From NCBI GenBank assembly GCA_964251665.1, contig CAXUKO010000011.1, positions 155,340 to 219,339 of the forward strand: a stretch of 64,000 nucleotides of DNA, written 5' to 3'. Position 1 is the first letter of the stretch. Every line of letters starts with the position of its first letter. Shown here one piece after another: positions 34,195 through 42,646 of this stretch. The notes below the pieces were generated by a model. That model was not told the DNA's origin and did no database searches. It saw nothing but the letters and a program-made list of their open reading frames with translations. Source of the stretch: JBBQLG01 sp964251665. GTDB taxonomy: Bacteria; Bacteroidota; Bacteroidia; Cytophagales; Spirosomataceae. Made by a program: the position numbers and the translations under genes.

Positions 34195-35412
34195 ATGACC
34201 GGATTTGGAGAATTAGCCAGGCAAACACAAACGGCACTGGCCACCCAGGAAGCCCCGCTGGCCCTTAAAGTCAATAAAAATAGTCTGCTGATTGGCTTGC
34301 CGAAGGAAGTGGCATTGCAGGAAAACCGCATTGCGCTCACGCCCGAAGCCGTGGCTATTCTGGTGCGAAACGGCCATGAAGTCGTGTATGAACAGGGCGC
34401 GGGTGTTGGGGCCAAATTCACCGATAACGACTACAGCGAAGCCGGGGCACGGGTGGTATACTCCCCTAAGGAAGTGTACGAGGCCAACCTGATTCTCAAA
34501 GTCGAACCCCTCATCGACGGGGAGTTCGATTACATAAAATCGGGCAGTACACTGATTTCGGCTATTAACCTGCCCGCCCATGACCGGGCTTATTTCGAGA
34601 ACCTGAACGACAAGAACATCACCGGTCTCGGTTACGAATACATTGAAGATCAGGCCAATGGACTGCCCATAATCCGGTCGATGAGTGAGATTGCGGGGAG
34701 TGCCGTGATGCTCATCGCGGGCGAGTATCTCAGCAATGCGAGCAATGGCCGGGGTATTATTCTGGGTGGTATCACGGGGGTACCTCCCACCAAAGTGGTC
34801 GTGCTGGGCGCAGGTACCGTAGCCGAATACGTGGCGCGGGCTGCGCTGGGTATGGGGGCCGACATCAAGGTGTTCGATAAGCATCTTTACAAACTACAGC
34901 GCTTTAAATACGCCGTCGGGCAGCAGGTGTACACGTCCATTATCGACTCCGACACGCTTAGTGAAGCCATTGAACGCGCCGATGTGGTAATCGGTGCCAT
35001 GCGGGCCGAAGATGGCCTAAGTCCGGTGGTGGTTACGGATGAGATGGTCGGCCGGATGAAGCCCAACTCGATTATCATCGACGTGGCTATTGATCAGGGT
35101 GGTAATTTCGAGACGTCGCGCATGACGACTCATAAAGTGCCGACCTATAAAGTGCATGATGTGATTCACTACTGCGTGCCTAACATTGCGGCCCGGGTGG
35201 CGCATACGGCCAGTATTGCCCTCAGCAATGTGTTTTTGCCGTTTCTGCTGCAGACGGGCACCATTGGTGGTATTGAGGAGATGATGTACGCGAACCGCTG
35301 GTTCATGAAAGGTGTTTATTGTCACAAGGGTACACTGACCAATCCCTATATCGCCCGCAAGTTTTCGATGCGTTACAAAGACCTCGAACTACTGCTGGCG
35401 GCCCGGTTTTAA
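34195..35412 (+). CDS. ald: Alanine dehydrogenase
   Basis: A 405-residue enzyme of the alanine dehydrogenase/PNT family that converts L-alanine to pyruvate and ammonia with NAD. After about 28 extra N-terminal residues come LLIGLPKEVALQENRIALTP (substrate-side Arg and Lys), the Rossmann loop VVLGAGTVAEYVARAALGMG near 202-221, and VAIDQGGNFETSRMTTH. The catalytic His region (NLPAHDRAYF) and Asp are present. It is on the same strand as tsaE but separated from it by a repeat. Confidence 0.92.
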   Translation: MTGFGELARQTQTALATQEAPLALKVNKNSLLIGLPKEVALQENRIALTPEAVAILVRNGHEVVYEQGAGVGAKFTDNDYSEAGARVVYSPKEVYEANLILKVEPLIDGEFDYIKSGSTLISAINLPAHDRAYFENLNDKNITGLGYEYIEDQANGLPIIRSMSEIAGSAVMLIAGEYLSNASNGRGIILGGITGVPPTKVVVLGAGTVAEYVARAALGMGADIKVFDKHLYKLQRFKYAVGQQVYTSIIDSDTLSEAIERADVVIGAMRAEDGLSPVVVTDEMVGRMKPNSIIIDVAIDQGGNFETSRMTTHKVPTYKVHDVIHYCVPNIAARVAHTASIALSNVFLPFLLQTGTIGGIEEMMYANRWFMKGVYCHKGTLTNPYIARKFSMRYKDLELLLAARF

Positions 35413-35417
35413 TTTAA

Positions 35418-35520
35418 TGGAACGCGGATTGGGCGGATGCCTGCGGCAGCGCGGATAACAGCAGATAAAAATCCGTTTTTTTTCGCGCTGCCGTCAGGCA
35501 TCCGCCCAATCCGCGTTCCA
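35418..35520. repeat. Long inverted repeat after ald (GCGGAT words)
   Basis: The arms, about 36 bases at 35418-35453 and 35484-35520, are near-perfect complements; the left begins TGGAACGCGGATTGGGCGGA. The loop holds T8. It fills the space between ald and the next gene and probably ends ald transcription. Confidence 0.78.
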
Positions 35521-35538
35521 ATCGGATATCAACGCATT

Positions 35539-35949
35539 ATGATCAATAACAGCAACGAAAACACCATCCTCGACGACGCTAACTCATACGACGTCAACCA
35601 GAAACTGATGGGCATTGTCTCTTCGGACTTTGTACTCGTCGCCGATCACATTAAAGAAGCTTCGTACCAGATCAGGAAGCGGGGCTTTTCGGAATACCCC
35701 ATTTTTGTGGTTACTCGGGATGCCAACGTCCCCATTGGCCAGATCCTGATCGGAAAAAACGAACTCAACGCCAACTCGTGGGATTATCGCGCGTCGTTCA
35801 TGGATGAATTCATTCAGCGCGAACTCATCGGCGAAGACTCATACGAATTATTCAAGGAGCATTATAAAAACCCCGACGAATACGCCTGTCTGTTCGTTAT
35901 CGCGGGCGACTTCACCGGGTTCATCTACATCCCCTTTCCGGAGGATTGA
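35539..35949 (+). CDS. Conserved-looking protein of unknown function
   Basis: I do not recognise the family. The 136-residue product is acidic and soluble, with alpha/beta character (GIVSSDFVLVADHIKEASYQ and FVVTRDANVPIGQILIGKNE). The frame is open back to 35437, but that extension translates the inverted repeat, so I use the ATG at 35539. It follows ald on the same strand, yet the long repeat between them suggests separate transcription. Confidence 0.75.
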   Translation: MINNSNENTILDDANSYDVNQKLMGIVSSDFVLVADHIKEASYQIRKRGFSEYPIFVVTRDANVPIGQILIGKNELNANSWDYRASFMDEFIQRELIGEDSYELFKEHYKNPDEYACLFVIAGDFTGFIYIPFPED

Positions 35950-36032
35950 GGATGAAGAAGCACTGCTGCAACATCGTATGGCTGAAACAGTTATTATTGC
36001 AGTAAACCCACAAGCAGACCGTACACACCATT

Positions 36033-36350
36033 ATGACCAGAATCAGCGCCTACACATCGTTACAGGACCAGTTTGGTAAGGAGCAGGCTCAGGCATTAGC
36101 CGAGTTTATAGAGAGTCAGGACGGACCGCACCTGAGCCGGTATGCCTCCAAAGATGACATTCAATCCGTTAAGCAAGATTTAAAAGACCTGGAGTTACGC
36201 CTGACCAAAGACCTATCCAAGACTCGCGAGGATTTAAGTAAGGAAATTTCCAAGAGCCGGGAAGACATGATTACCCGGATGAAGTGGTCTACCATCATTC
36301 AGGTGCTGACGACCGTCGGTGCTTTAGTCGCTCTCGCGAAGATATTTTAA
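36033..36350 (+). CDS. Small coiled-coil protein with C-terminal membrane helix
   Basis: A 105-residue protein: a helical N-terminal part, a coiled coil at about 43-80 with the repeated unit DLSKTREDLSKEISKSRED, and one C-terminal membrane helix (STIIQVLTTVGALVALA). This is the layout of CCDC90/DUF1640-type proteins, some of which sit near mobile or toxin genes. Its function is unknown. It lies at the left edge of an AT-rich patch. Confidence 0.75.
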   Translation: MTRISAYTSLQDQFGKEQAQALAEFIESQDGPHLSRYASKDDIQSVKQDLKDLELRLTKDLSKTREDLSKEISKSREDMITRMKWSTIIQVLTTVGALVALAKIF

Positions 36351-36360
36351 GGTAATACGA

Positions 36361-36423
36361 ATGACTAAACCCAAACTATTGGATGTTGTAGCGTTAATGA
36401 ATAGGGGTGACCTCAGAAATTAA
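36361..36423 (+). pseudogene. Possible remnant of a DUF4926-type gene
   Basis: An ATG opens 20 codons reading MTKPKLLDVVALMNRGDLRN before TAA. The first dozen residues resemble the start of DUF4926 proteins (KLLDVVAL), which normally continue for 60 or more residues. The rest is gone. This is a weak resemblance over a short stretch. Confidence 0.3.
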
Positions 36424-36611
36424 TTGAGAGTTTGTGGAATAACTGTCTGTCACTTATTAATTGAATTTCGAATAAATTAAACACATTTATGTGCTTTTAA
36501 TTTTAGAAGCAGATAGCTATTTATGTTTTTAACTTAAAAACATATCCTCTGCTTTTGTGCTTTTAAGTTAGATTAAATATTTTTAACTTTTTAGACATAA
36601 TAATTATAAAG

Positions 36612-36836
36612 ATGAATTCGCCAAAAATCAAAATAGGACAAACAGTTTTTCACCCTTCTATGCAATATGACCTGAAAGTGTCTGAATATTTTTATGAATC
36701 AGGCTCAGATTATATAAAGCTAGGCGAGATTCCTAATATGATATATTCCGGAAAGGTTCGTTGCGAATACGTAGATGAAAAAGGTACATATTATAACTAT
36801 CTGCTTCTGCCAGAAAATGAATTGATTGTTAAATAG
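36612..36836 (+). CDS. Small protein of unknown function, AT-rich
   Basis: A 74-residue soluble protein, not recognised, with predicted beta strands and many Tyr (SEYFYESGSDYIKLGE). It starts at an ATG after about 190 bases of very AT-rich sequence containing TTTTAA words. It shares composition with the nuclease gene 85 bases downstream and may belong to the same unit. Confidence 0.55.
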   Translation: MNSPKIKIGQTVFHPSMQYDLKVSEYFYESGSDYIKLGEIPNMIYSGKVRCEYVDEKGTYYNYLLLPENELIVK

Positions 36837-36921
36837 AAAATTGATTCAAATAAAATTAAGGTAGTCAAAGGGTTTTGATCTGACTCCATGTAATTTGCCG
36901 ATTAAAAAATAACTCAAACGC

Positions 36922-38016
36922 ATGGGAGCTTTTGTTGCTGTAATGGCTATTGGATGGGTGATTTATTGGTTCTCAACATTAGATGAAAGAGCTAGGCAAA
37001 AATACAGAAGTCGAGTGGAATCGGAAGAGAGGCATAGGTTAAAATTAATTGAAGTGAATACGAAAATAAAACTTTTAATTGAAAAATTTGGAAACAGTCA
37101 CTATTTAGTTGGTAAAACGATTGTACACAAGGCTTCTGTAAATCAATATCTCAATAATATGCCTAATTATTACTGGAAGAAGATTTTAGTAGAAGATGTC
37201 TCTTCATTTCCTATAATTAAGGGGAAAGTCACTGAGACATCTGACTTATACATGAATAAGTATAGTGATTTAGGTAAAGTGATTACAATTGACTTATTGC
37301 AACAAAATGCAACTTCTTATATTTCATTAATTGATTTTGAAAAAGAAGTAGCAACAGCAAACGACAAAATTCGTCTTGAATCGCTTAGAGTTTCAGTAGG
37401 AAACCTAATTGATTTAAGAAGGTCACAAGTTGTAAAGATGTCTTTATGGGAGCAGTATTACGGAGGGTTACCAAGTGAATTTTATGATAACATGACAGGT
37501 ATAGAGTTTGAAAGATATATAGAGAACTTATTATCAAAAATCGGGTATAATGTTTTTCGTACTCCCTCTTCTGGTGATCAAGGAGTTGATATAATAGCAG
37601 AAGACGAGTCTAAAAGAAGAATAGCTATACAAACGAAAAAATACAAAGATAAAGTCGGAAACTACGCAGTACAAGAAGTTGCAGCCGGTAGAAAGTACTA
37701 CAAATGTTCAGAAGCTTGGGTTATAACAAACTCTACATTCACGGTGAGTGCTATACAATTGGCAAAGGCTAACAATGTGAAGCTAATTGATGGAGTCGAA
37801 ATGATCCAGATGTTTCAAGATGTAGCAGCAGAGGATTGCGATATACCCGAGTTTGATGAAGAAAGATTCAATGAAATTAAAGTATTTGCTGAGAGGCTTT
37901 ATAAAGTGCGTGATTTTGACTTTACATTCACACGTACTCAGCACGATAATCAGATCACGCAGTTGAACTTAGAGATAAAAAGGTTGGAAAACTCTTTACA
38001 AGCAGGCCTATTTTAA
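36922..38016 (+). CDS. Membrane-anchored Mrr-like restriction endonuclease domain protein
   Basis: A 364-residue protein with an N-terminal membrane helix (AFVAVMAIGWVIYWF, 3-17), a helical middle, and a Mrr_cat/PD-(D/E)XK-type domain at about 190-300. The active-site signature is visible: Glu in GIEFERYIENLL (193-204), Asp223 in GDQGVDIIAE, Gln237 and Lys239 in IAIQTKKY, and a conserved VQEV near 250. Mrr-type nucleases cut modified or foreign DNA. A membrane anchor is less usual. The gene is AT-rich compared with its neighbours, which suggests transfer. A defence role is inferred. Confidence 0.82.
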   Translation: MGAFVAVMAIGWVIYWFSTLDERARQKYRSRVESEERHRLKLIEVNTKIKLLIEKFGNSHYLVGKTIVHKASVNQYLNNMPNYYWKKILVEDVSSFPIIKGKVTETSDLYMNKYSDLGKVITIDLLQQNATSYISLIDFEKEVATANDKIRLESLRVSVGNLIDLRRSQVVKMSLWEQYYGGLPSEFYDNMTGIEFERYIENLLSKIGYNVFRTPSSGDQGVDIIAEDESKRRIAIQTKKYKDKVGNYAVQEVAAGRKYYKCSEAWVITNSTFTVSAIQLAKANNVKLIDGVEMIQMFQDVAAEDCDIPEFDEERFNEIKVFAERLYKVRDFDFTFTRTQHDNQITQLNLEIKRLENSLQAGLF

Positions 38017-38126
38017 GGTACTTAAGTAAGTTTTCGCGCTTAACTAATTTTTGAGAAGTGTCGGTCGTAATTGTGAAAATAAAAAAGATTTCCTTTTCTG
38101 TTATTACTAGCCTACACAATCACCAC

Positions 38127-38690
38127 TCACTTGACAACAAGCTCATACTTCGTGAGCAAACCCGGTAATTCATCGAGCGGAAACCGGGCCTTCTTCATCT
38201 TATTCTTCTCCGGGTCCAGCGTGATATTATAAGCGGTTGAGAAATCGGCCTGAATGAGCGTGTTGTTAATAAACACGGCGAGTTCCAGGTTCGCGTGTTT
38301 AAACACAGCCCCCGTTAAGTCACAGTTGATGAACCGGGCTTCTTTTATCGAGCAGTCCATAAAACGCGTCTTTTTCAGGTTACGGCCGAAAAAGTGAGAC
38401 TGGTCAAGCTGACATTCCTGGAAACTGACAAAGAAGCCAAATGTACTGCAGTGCTCAAAATCCACGCTAACCAGTGTGCAGTTGACAAAGTCTACTTCGT
38501 TAAGCTTGGCACCGGCCAGGACAACCAGCCACAAGTTACAGTTTTCAAACCGGCAGTTAATAAAGTTGGCATTGGCCAGTACGGCTTTCGACAGGTTGAG
38601 GTTCCTGAAAACGCATTTCTCAAACGCCTGATGCGCCCACTGGTCAGGCGCGCCTGTAGTCTGGTCGAAAAGTTGATCGTAAAATTCCAT
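38127..38690 (-). CDS. Pentapeptide repeat protein
   Basis: A 187-residue protein made largely of pentapeptide repeats of the A(D/N)LXX type from about 28 to 150 (FRNLNLSKAVLANANFINC), which form a right-handed square beta helix. Cysteine is frequent at repeat positions. Such folds appear in DNA-mimicking topoisomerase protectors (Qnr, MfpA) and many unrelated proteins; I cannot assign one. Its 3' end faces the nuclease gene, with about 110 featureless bases between. Confidence 0.88.
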   Translation of the reverse strand: MEFYDQLFDQTTGAPDQWAHQAFEKCVFRNLNLSKAVLANANFINCRFENCNLWLVVLAGAKLNEVDFVNCTLVSVDFEHCSTFGFFVSFQECQLDQSHFFGRNLKKTRFMDCSIKEARFINCDLTGAVFKHANLELAVFINNTLIQADFSTAYNITLDPEKNKMKKARFPLDELPGLLTKYELVVK

Positions 38691-38735
38691 TGTCGGTATT
38701 TAATACGTAGTTCTAGCGCCTGATAGCTAGGTGGC

Positions 38736-39680
38736 TTACACGTATAGCTTCTTCAGTTGCTGCACCAGTACTTCATTAATTCGTACATAGCTTTCATGCG
38801 TCCACCCGGCGATATGGGGCGTCAGTACAACCCGGTCTGACTGGCGGAGGTAGTCGAACGCCTGCTGCTGATCCGGGGTGAGGGTTTTGAGTTTTTCGTT
38901 CTCCAGCACATCCAGACACGCTCCCCGAATCTTGCCCGAATCTAACCCTTTCACCACCGCAGACAGGTTCACGATTTCGCCCCTGGCAATGTTGATGAGG
39001 TAAAACGGTCTGGCAAATTGGGTCACGAAAGCATCGTTGATCAGGTAGCGCGTGTCGGTCGTCAGGGGAATGTGCAGGCTCAGGACGTCGGCTTCGGCAA
39101 TGATGTCCGATAAGGACGCTTCGTGAGCAAATGAATCACCGTAATTTCTCCTGAATTTTTCATAGGCCAGCACCCGGCACCCAAAGCCACTCAGTCGCCG
39201 GGCGGTGGCCTGACCATTATTGCCATACCCGACAATGCCCACCGTGAGCGAACCGAGTTCGTAGCCCCGGTTACCTTCGCGGTTCCAGATGCCTTGCCGA
39301 ACTTCGCGGTCGGCTTTTAGAATATTAGCCAGCAGGGCCAGCAACATACCAACCGTATGTTCAGCTACGGCATCGCGGTTGCCCGCTCCGGCATGGAAAA
39401 CCCGGATACCCCGGCGCTCGATGACTGCCATATCCAGCAGGTCCAGCCCGGCCCCGGCCCGGCCAATAAAGGTTAGGTTGGGTGCATGACTTAAGAGGGC
39501 TTCATCTACTTTTGTCTTGCTGCGGATAATCAATCCCGCGAACGAATGCAGACGTTCGACTAATTCCGGGCGGGTAATGGCGGGCTGATAATCGTAGGTA
39601 AACCCGGCTTCGTCGAGCATCGCGAACAACGATGGGTGCATCTCGTCGGCAATCAGAATGGAAGGCATTGGCTGGGACAT
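38736..39680 (-). CDS. D-2-hydroxyacid dehydrogenase, SerA-like
   Basis: A 314-residue NAD-dependent dehydrogenase of the D-isomer 2-hydroxyacid family. The Rossmann loop VGIVGYGNNGQATARRL is near 142-158, the substrate Arg lies in NIARGEIVN, and the catalytic His in TPHIAGWTHES. It is close to phosphoglycerate dehydrogenases but lacks an ACT domain. ATGs at 39680 and 39668 are both possible; homology favours the second. It is divergent from pdxA, so a PdxB-like role in the B6 pathway is conceivable, though the PdxB C-terminal domain is missing. Confidence 0.88.
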   Translation of the reverse strand: MSQPMPSILIADEMHPSLFAMLDEAGFTYDYQPAITRPELVERLHSFAGLIIRSKTKVDEALLSHAPNLTFIGRAGAGLDLLDMAVIERRGIRVFHAGAGNRDAVAEHTVGMLLALLANILKADREVRQGIWNREGNRGYELGSLTVGIVGYGNNGQATARRLSGFGCRVLAYEKFRRNYGDSFAHEASLSDIIAEADVLSLHIPLTTDTRYLINDAFVTQFARPFYLINIARGEIVNLSAVVKGLDSGKIRGACLDVLENEKLKTLTPDQQQAFDYLRQSDRVVLTPHIAGWTHESYVRINEVLVQQLKKLYV

Positions 39681-39761
39681 CCGTCGGCTTTTTGTAACTT
39701 GCAATGATTTACCTCACTCTCAAACCGAGGGCGAGGTCGACGGCGAAACTAACAAACTTTC

Positions 39762-41465
39762 ATGGAACAGCGCCCATCCGACTCTCAAAACGAATCGGCG
39801 AACGAGTTGCCCCAGGCCCAAAAACCGCCACTTCCAGTGGAACCGGTTCGGGCCGACCCACCAGCCAATCCCCAGCGCAATACTGCGGCTGCGGCTCCTA
39901 ATCCGCTCACGGCCAATCCGCTTATGCCGGAACCGGAAACGGCTGCGACTGACCTCACTATCAATGAGCGGGTTACGACCGACCGGGTCACGAATGAACG
40001 AAATCAGGGTAATCGCCCGTCCGGTGACCGTAATGCGCCCGGTCAACCCCGTCAGGAAAAGCAGGGTAATGACCGGCAGCGCGATAATCAGGCGCGGCAG
40101 AACCAGGGTGGTCAGGGTACTAACCAAACGCCAAAGCAGGATCGGTCAGAACAACCGCGTCAGCCCAACAATCAGCCACGCGATCAGAACCAGCCGCAGA
40201 AGCAGCAGCGCGAACAGAATCAGCCACAGAAACCCAGTAATCAACAGACCCGGCAGTCGAACGCGTCTGGTCGGGAGGGTAGACTGGCCCGTGATCCGGA
40301 ATCATCGTTCCGCAATGATGAACGTGAGTTTGAAAGCCGCCAGCCGGAGCGAATTCAACCCGGAGCCGTTCGTGAAGGGGGAGGGCGCGAAGAAACCGGT
40401 CGCGAATCTGACAACCGGCTTACCATTGGTATCACGCTTGGCGACTACAATGGTATCGGACCGGAAGTGATTCTGAAAGCGTTGCAATACAACCGGTTAC
40501 AGAAAGTATGTACGCCCATTATTTACGGGTCCATGCGGGTGCTGAACCGCTATCGTAACCTGCTGGAGATGAAAGACTGGAACCTGAACGGTATTCAGCA
40601 GGTGGAGCAGGCCAGCCATAAACTGACTAACGTTATTACCTGCTGGCCCGACCAGAATCAGGAAATTCAACCCGGCAAGGTAACGGCCGAAGCGGGTCAG
40701 GCAGCGTTTGCCTGTCTGCAACGGGCAGTAGAGGATTTACGCGAAGGTAAGTTGGATGCTATCGTTACGGCACCGATCAATAAGCATAACATCCAGTCGG
40801 AAGAATTCAAATTTCCGGGCCATACAGAATACCTGGCCGAAGCCTTTTCGGTGGGTGATAACCTGATGTTTCTGGTCAGTGAGCGGCTTCGGGTGGGCGT
40901 TGTAACGGGTCATGTGCCGCTGGGCCGTGTCCGCCAGAACATAACCCGCGAGCGAATCCTACAGAAATGGACGATGATGAATCAGTCGTTACGGCTGGAT
41001 TTTGGTATCGACAAGCCCCGGATTGCCGTGCTGGGCCTGAACCCGCATGCGGGCGAAGAAGGCCTCCTGGGCAACGAAGAACAGGAAATTGTAAAGCCGC
41101 TCCTCAAGCAGTTGCAGGATAAGGGCAATCTGGTCTACGGACCATTCCCCGCTGATGGCTTTTTCGGCACGCGGGCGTACCTGAAATTTGATGCTGTACT
41201 GGCTATGTATCATGATCAGGGCCTGATTCCGTTCAAAGCTATTGCGTTCGACGAAGGCGTTAATTTCACTGCCGGTATGCCCGTTGTACGTACCTCACCC
41301 GATCACGGCACGGCTTACGACATTGCCGGGAAGGGTGTTGCCGATGAAACATCCATGTTACAGGCTATTTACACCGCCTGCGATGTAGCCCGCCGACGTC
41401 GGGAAACCGCCGAAATTATGGCTGGTGCCCTGAAACCCAAGCGCGAACGGGCCGTGGAGCGGTGA
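39762..41465 (+). CDS. pdxA: 4-hydroxythreonine-4-phosphate dehydrogenase with long disordered N-terminal extension
   Basis: Residues from about 218 to the end are PdxA, which oxidises 4-phosphohydroxy-L-threonine in pyridoxal phosphate synthesis: GITLGDYNGIGPEVILKAL, then the three metal histidines in KFPGHTEYLAE, LNPHAGEEG and MYHDQGLIPFK. Ahead of it are about 215 residues of low-complexity sequence rich in Gln, Asn, Pro and Arg. No ATG lies at the domain boundary, so the fusion seems real. The extension gene segment has the local G+C and no stop in frame. It is divergent from the SerA-like gene. Confidence 0.9.
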   Translation: MEQRPSDSQNESANELPQAQKPPLPVEPVRADPPANPQRNTAAAAPNPLTANPLMPEPETAATDLTINERVTTDRVTNERNQGNRPSGDRNAPGQPRQEKQGNDRQRDNQARQNQGGQGTNQTPKQDRSEQPRQPNNQPRDQNQPQKQQREQNQPQKPSNQQTRQSNASGREGRLARDPESSFRNDEREFESRQPERIQPGAVREGGGREETGRESDNRLTIGITLGDYNGIGPEVILKALQYNRLQKVCTPIIYGSMRVLNRYRNLLEMKDWNLNGIQQVEQASHKLTNVITCWPDQNQEIQPGKVTAEAGQAAFACLQRAVEDLREGKLDAIVTAPINKHNIQSEEFKFPGHTEYLAEAFSVGDNLMFLVSERLRVGVVTGHVPLGRVRQNITRERILQKWTMMNQSLRLDFGIDKPRIAVLGLNPHAGEEGLLGNEEQEIVKPLLKQLQDKGNLVYGPFPADGFFGTRAYLKFDAVLAMYHDQGLIPFKAIAFDEGVNFTAGMPVVRTSPDHGTAYDIAGKGVADETSMLQAIYTACDVARRRRETAEIMAGALKPKRERAVER

Positions 41466-41469
41466 AAAA

Positions 41470-41594
41470 ACAAGTTTGTCATTTGTGGTTCTTGCATTAG
41501 AGGCAACCGCAAATCACAAACTTTTTCTGGTGTCGGGTTTATGAATCCGACACGTTGCTTGACATAAAGGTGTCGGGTTCATAAGCCCGACACC
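41470..41594. repeat. Two inverted repeats between pdxA and yicC
   Basis: First, AGTTTGTCATTTGTGGTT faces AACCGCAAATCACAAACT (to about 41514), similar to the repeat at 34112. Then GGTGTCGGGTTTATGAATCCG (from 41529) and GGTGTCGGGTTCATAAGCCC (from 41569) each form a hairpin ending in CCGACAC. The second family recurs at 59644-59775. Confidence 0.7.
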
Positions 41595-41608
41595 ACAACT
41601 GATAACGT

Positions 41609-42499
41609 ATGCTAAAATCAATGACGGGCTTCGGCAGTGCGACCGTAGAAGCGAATGGAATGACAGTTGTCGCCGAGGTTAAAACGCTGAATTCTAAATT
41701 TTTAGATATTTATTGCCGGGTGCCGCGCCAGTTTTCGGATAAGGAGATTGAGTTGCGGAACCTGCTGACTCAGCAGTTAGAGCGGGGTAAAGTGGAGTTG
41801 CAGCTTAACGTGACGCGCACAACCGATATACGCCCCGGTACGGTCATTAACCGGCCGCTGGTAACGGCGTATGTGCAGGATCTGAAAGAGACGGCTGGCG
41901 CACTGAACATGGACGTGTCGGATGAGACGATTCTTCGCATGGCTTTGCAGCAACCCAACACGTACGTCAGCGAAACCGTACCCAACACCGAAGCCGGTCA
42001 GGGCGATTGGGAAACGGTGCTGGGGGCTGTAACCGAAGCTATTCGCCGGTGCGATGCGTTTCGCCGGCAGGAGGGAGCTTCACTGGAAGGCAAGTTTCAG
42101 GACTATATCAACCTAATCGATACCGGGCTGACCGGCGTGACTGAGCAGGACGGTAAGCGGATTCCGTCGGTTCGCGAACGGATGCACACGGCCGTAACGG
42201 ACTTGATCAGCGACGAGAGTTTCGACCGGAACCGGTTCGAGCAGGAACTGATCTATTACATTGAGAAGTTCGATATTTCGGAGGAGAAAGTGCGGTTGGC
42301 GAACCACCTGAGCTATTTCCGCGAAGTGCTGGCGACGGAAGAAGCCAATGGTAAAAAGCTGAATTTCATTGCTCAGGAAATCGGTCGGGAGATCAATACC
42401 ATCGGCTCTAAAGCGAATGACGCTATTATCCAGCGTTTGGTTGTTCAAATGAAGGATGAGCTGGAGAAGATTAAGGAGCAGACAATGAATGTTATCTGA
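41609..42499 (+). CDS. yicC: YicC family endoribonuclease
   Basis: A 296-residue YicC. The N-terminal signature MLKSMTGFGSATVE and VKTLNSKFLDIYCRVP are typical, as is the C-terminal NFIAQEIGREINTIGSKAND with its acidic/His-type metal residues and the final KEQTMNVI. Family members cleave RNA and take part in sRNA turnover in E. coli. In many genomes gmk follows; here it does not. Confidence 0.92.
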   Translation: MLKSMTGFGSATVEANGMTVVAEVKTLNSKFLDIYCRVPRQFSDKEIELRNLLTQQLERGKVELQLNVTRTTDIRPGTVINRPLVTAYVQDLKETAGALNMDVSDETILRMALQQPNTYVSETVPNTEAGQGDWETVLGAVTEAIRRCDAFRRQEGASLEGKFQDYINLIDTGLTGVTEQDGKRIPSVRERMHTAVTDLISDESFDRNRFEQELIYYIEKFDISEEKVRLANHLSYFREVLATEEANGKKLNFIAQEIGREINTIGSKANDAIIQRLVVQMKDELEKIKEQTMNVI

Positions 42500-42515
42500 A
42501 AAACATTTTATCGGT

Positions 42516-42554
42516 TGTTAGACGAGCTATCTCCCTCGAAGAGAGCCTGTCTAA
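42516..42554. terminator. Imperfect hairpin after yicC
   Basis: GTTAGAC and GTCTAAC enclose partly complementary AGCTATCTCC/AGAGAGCCT sequence. There is no T-run, so termination is only possible. Confidence 0.35.
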
Positions 42555-42646
42555 CGGCCTGCTCTATGATTTTAATTGGCGATTAACGTTGATTATCTAC
42601 TCGTTTTATAGATTCGAGTCTGTTTTCCCAATAAAATCTCACTACA

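Noticed and set aside
36355..38126. AT-rich patch considered as an integrated element with attachment sites
   Set aside because: I found no integrase, no tRNA target and no flanking direct repeat, so only foreign composition can be claimed.
39762..40400. Repeated CAG/CAA-rich DNA considered as a tandem-repeat or CRISPR-like array
   Set aside because: There is no fixed unit or spacer pattern; it encodes irregular Gln/Asn/Pro-rich protein in the pdxA frame.
39658..40470. A 270-codon plus-strand frame rich in Arg and Ser
   Set aside because: It is a shifted reading of the low-complexity pdxA extension and stops inside the PdxA domain; the pdxA frame carries the real motifs.
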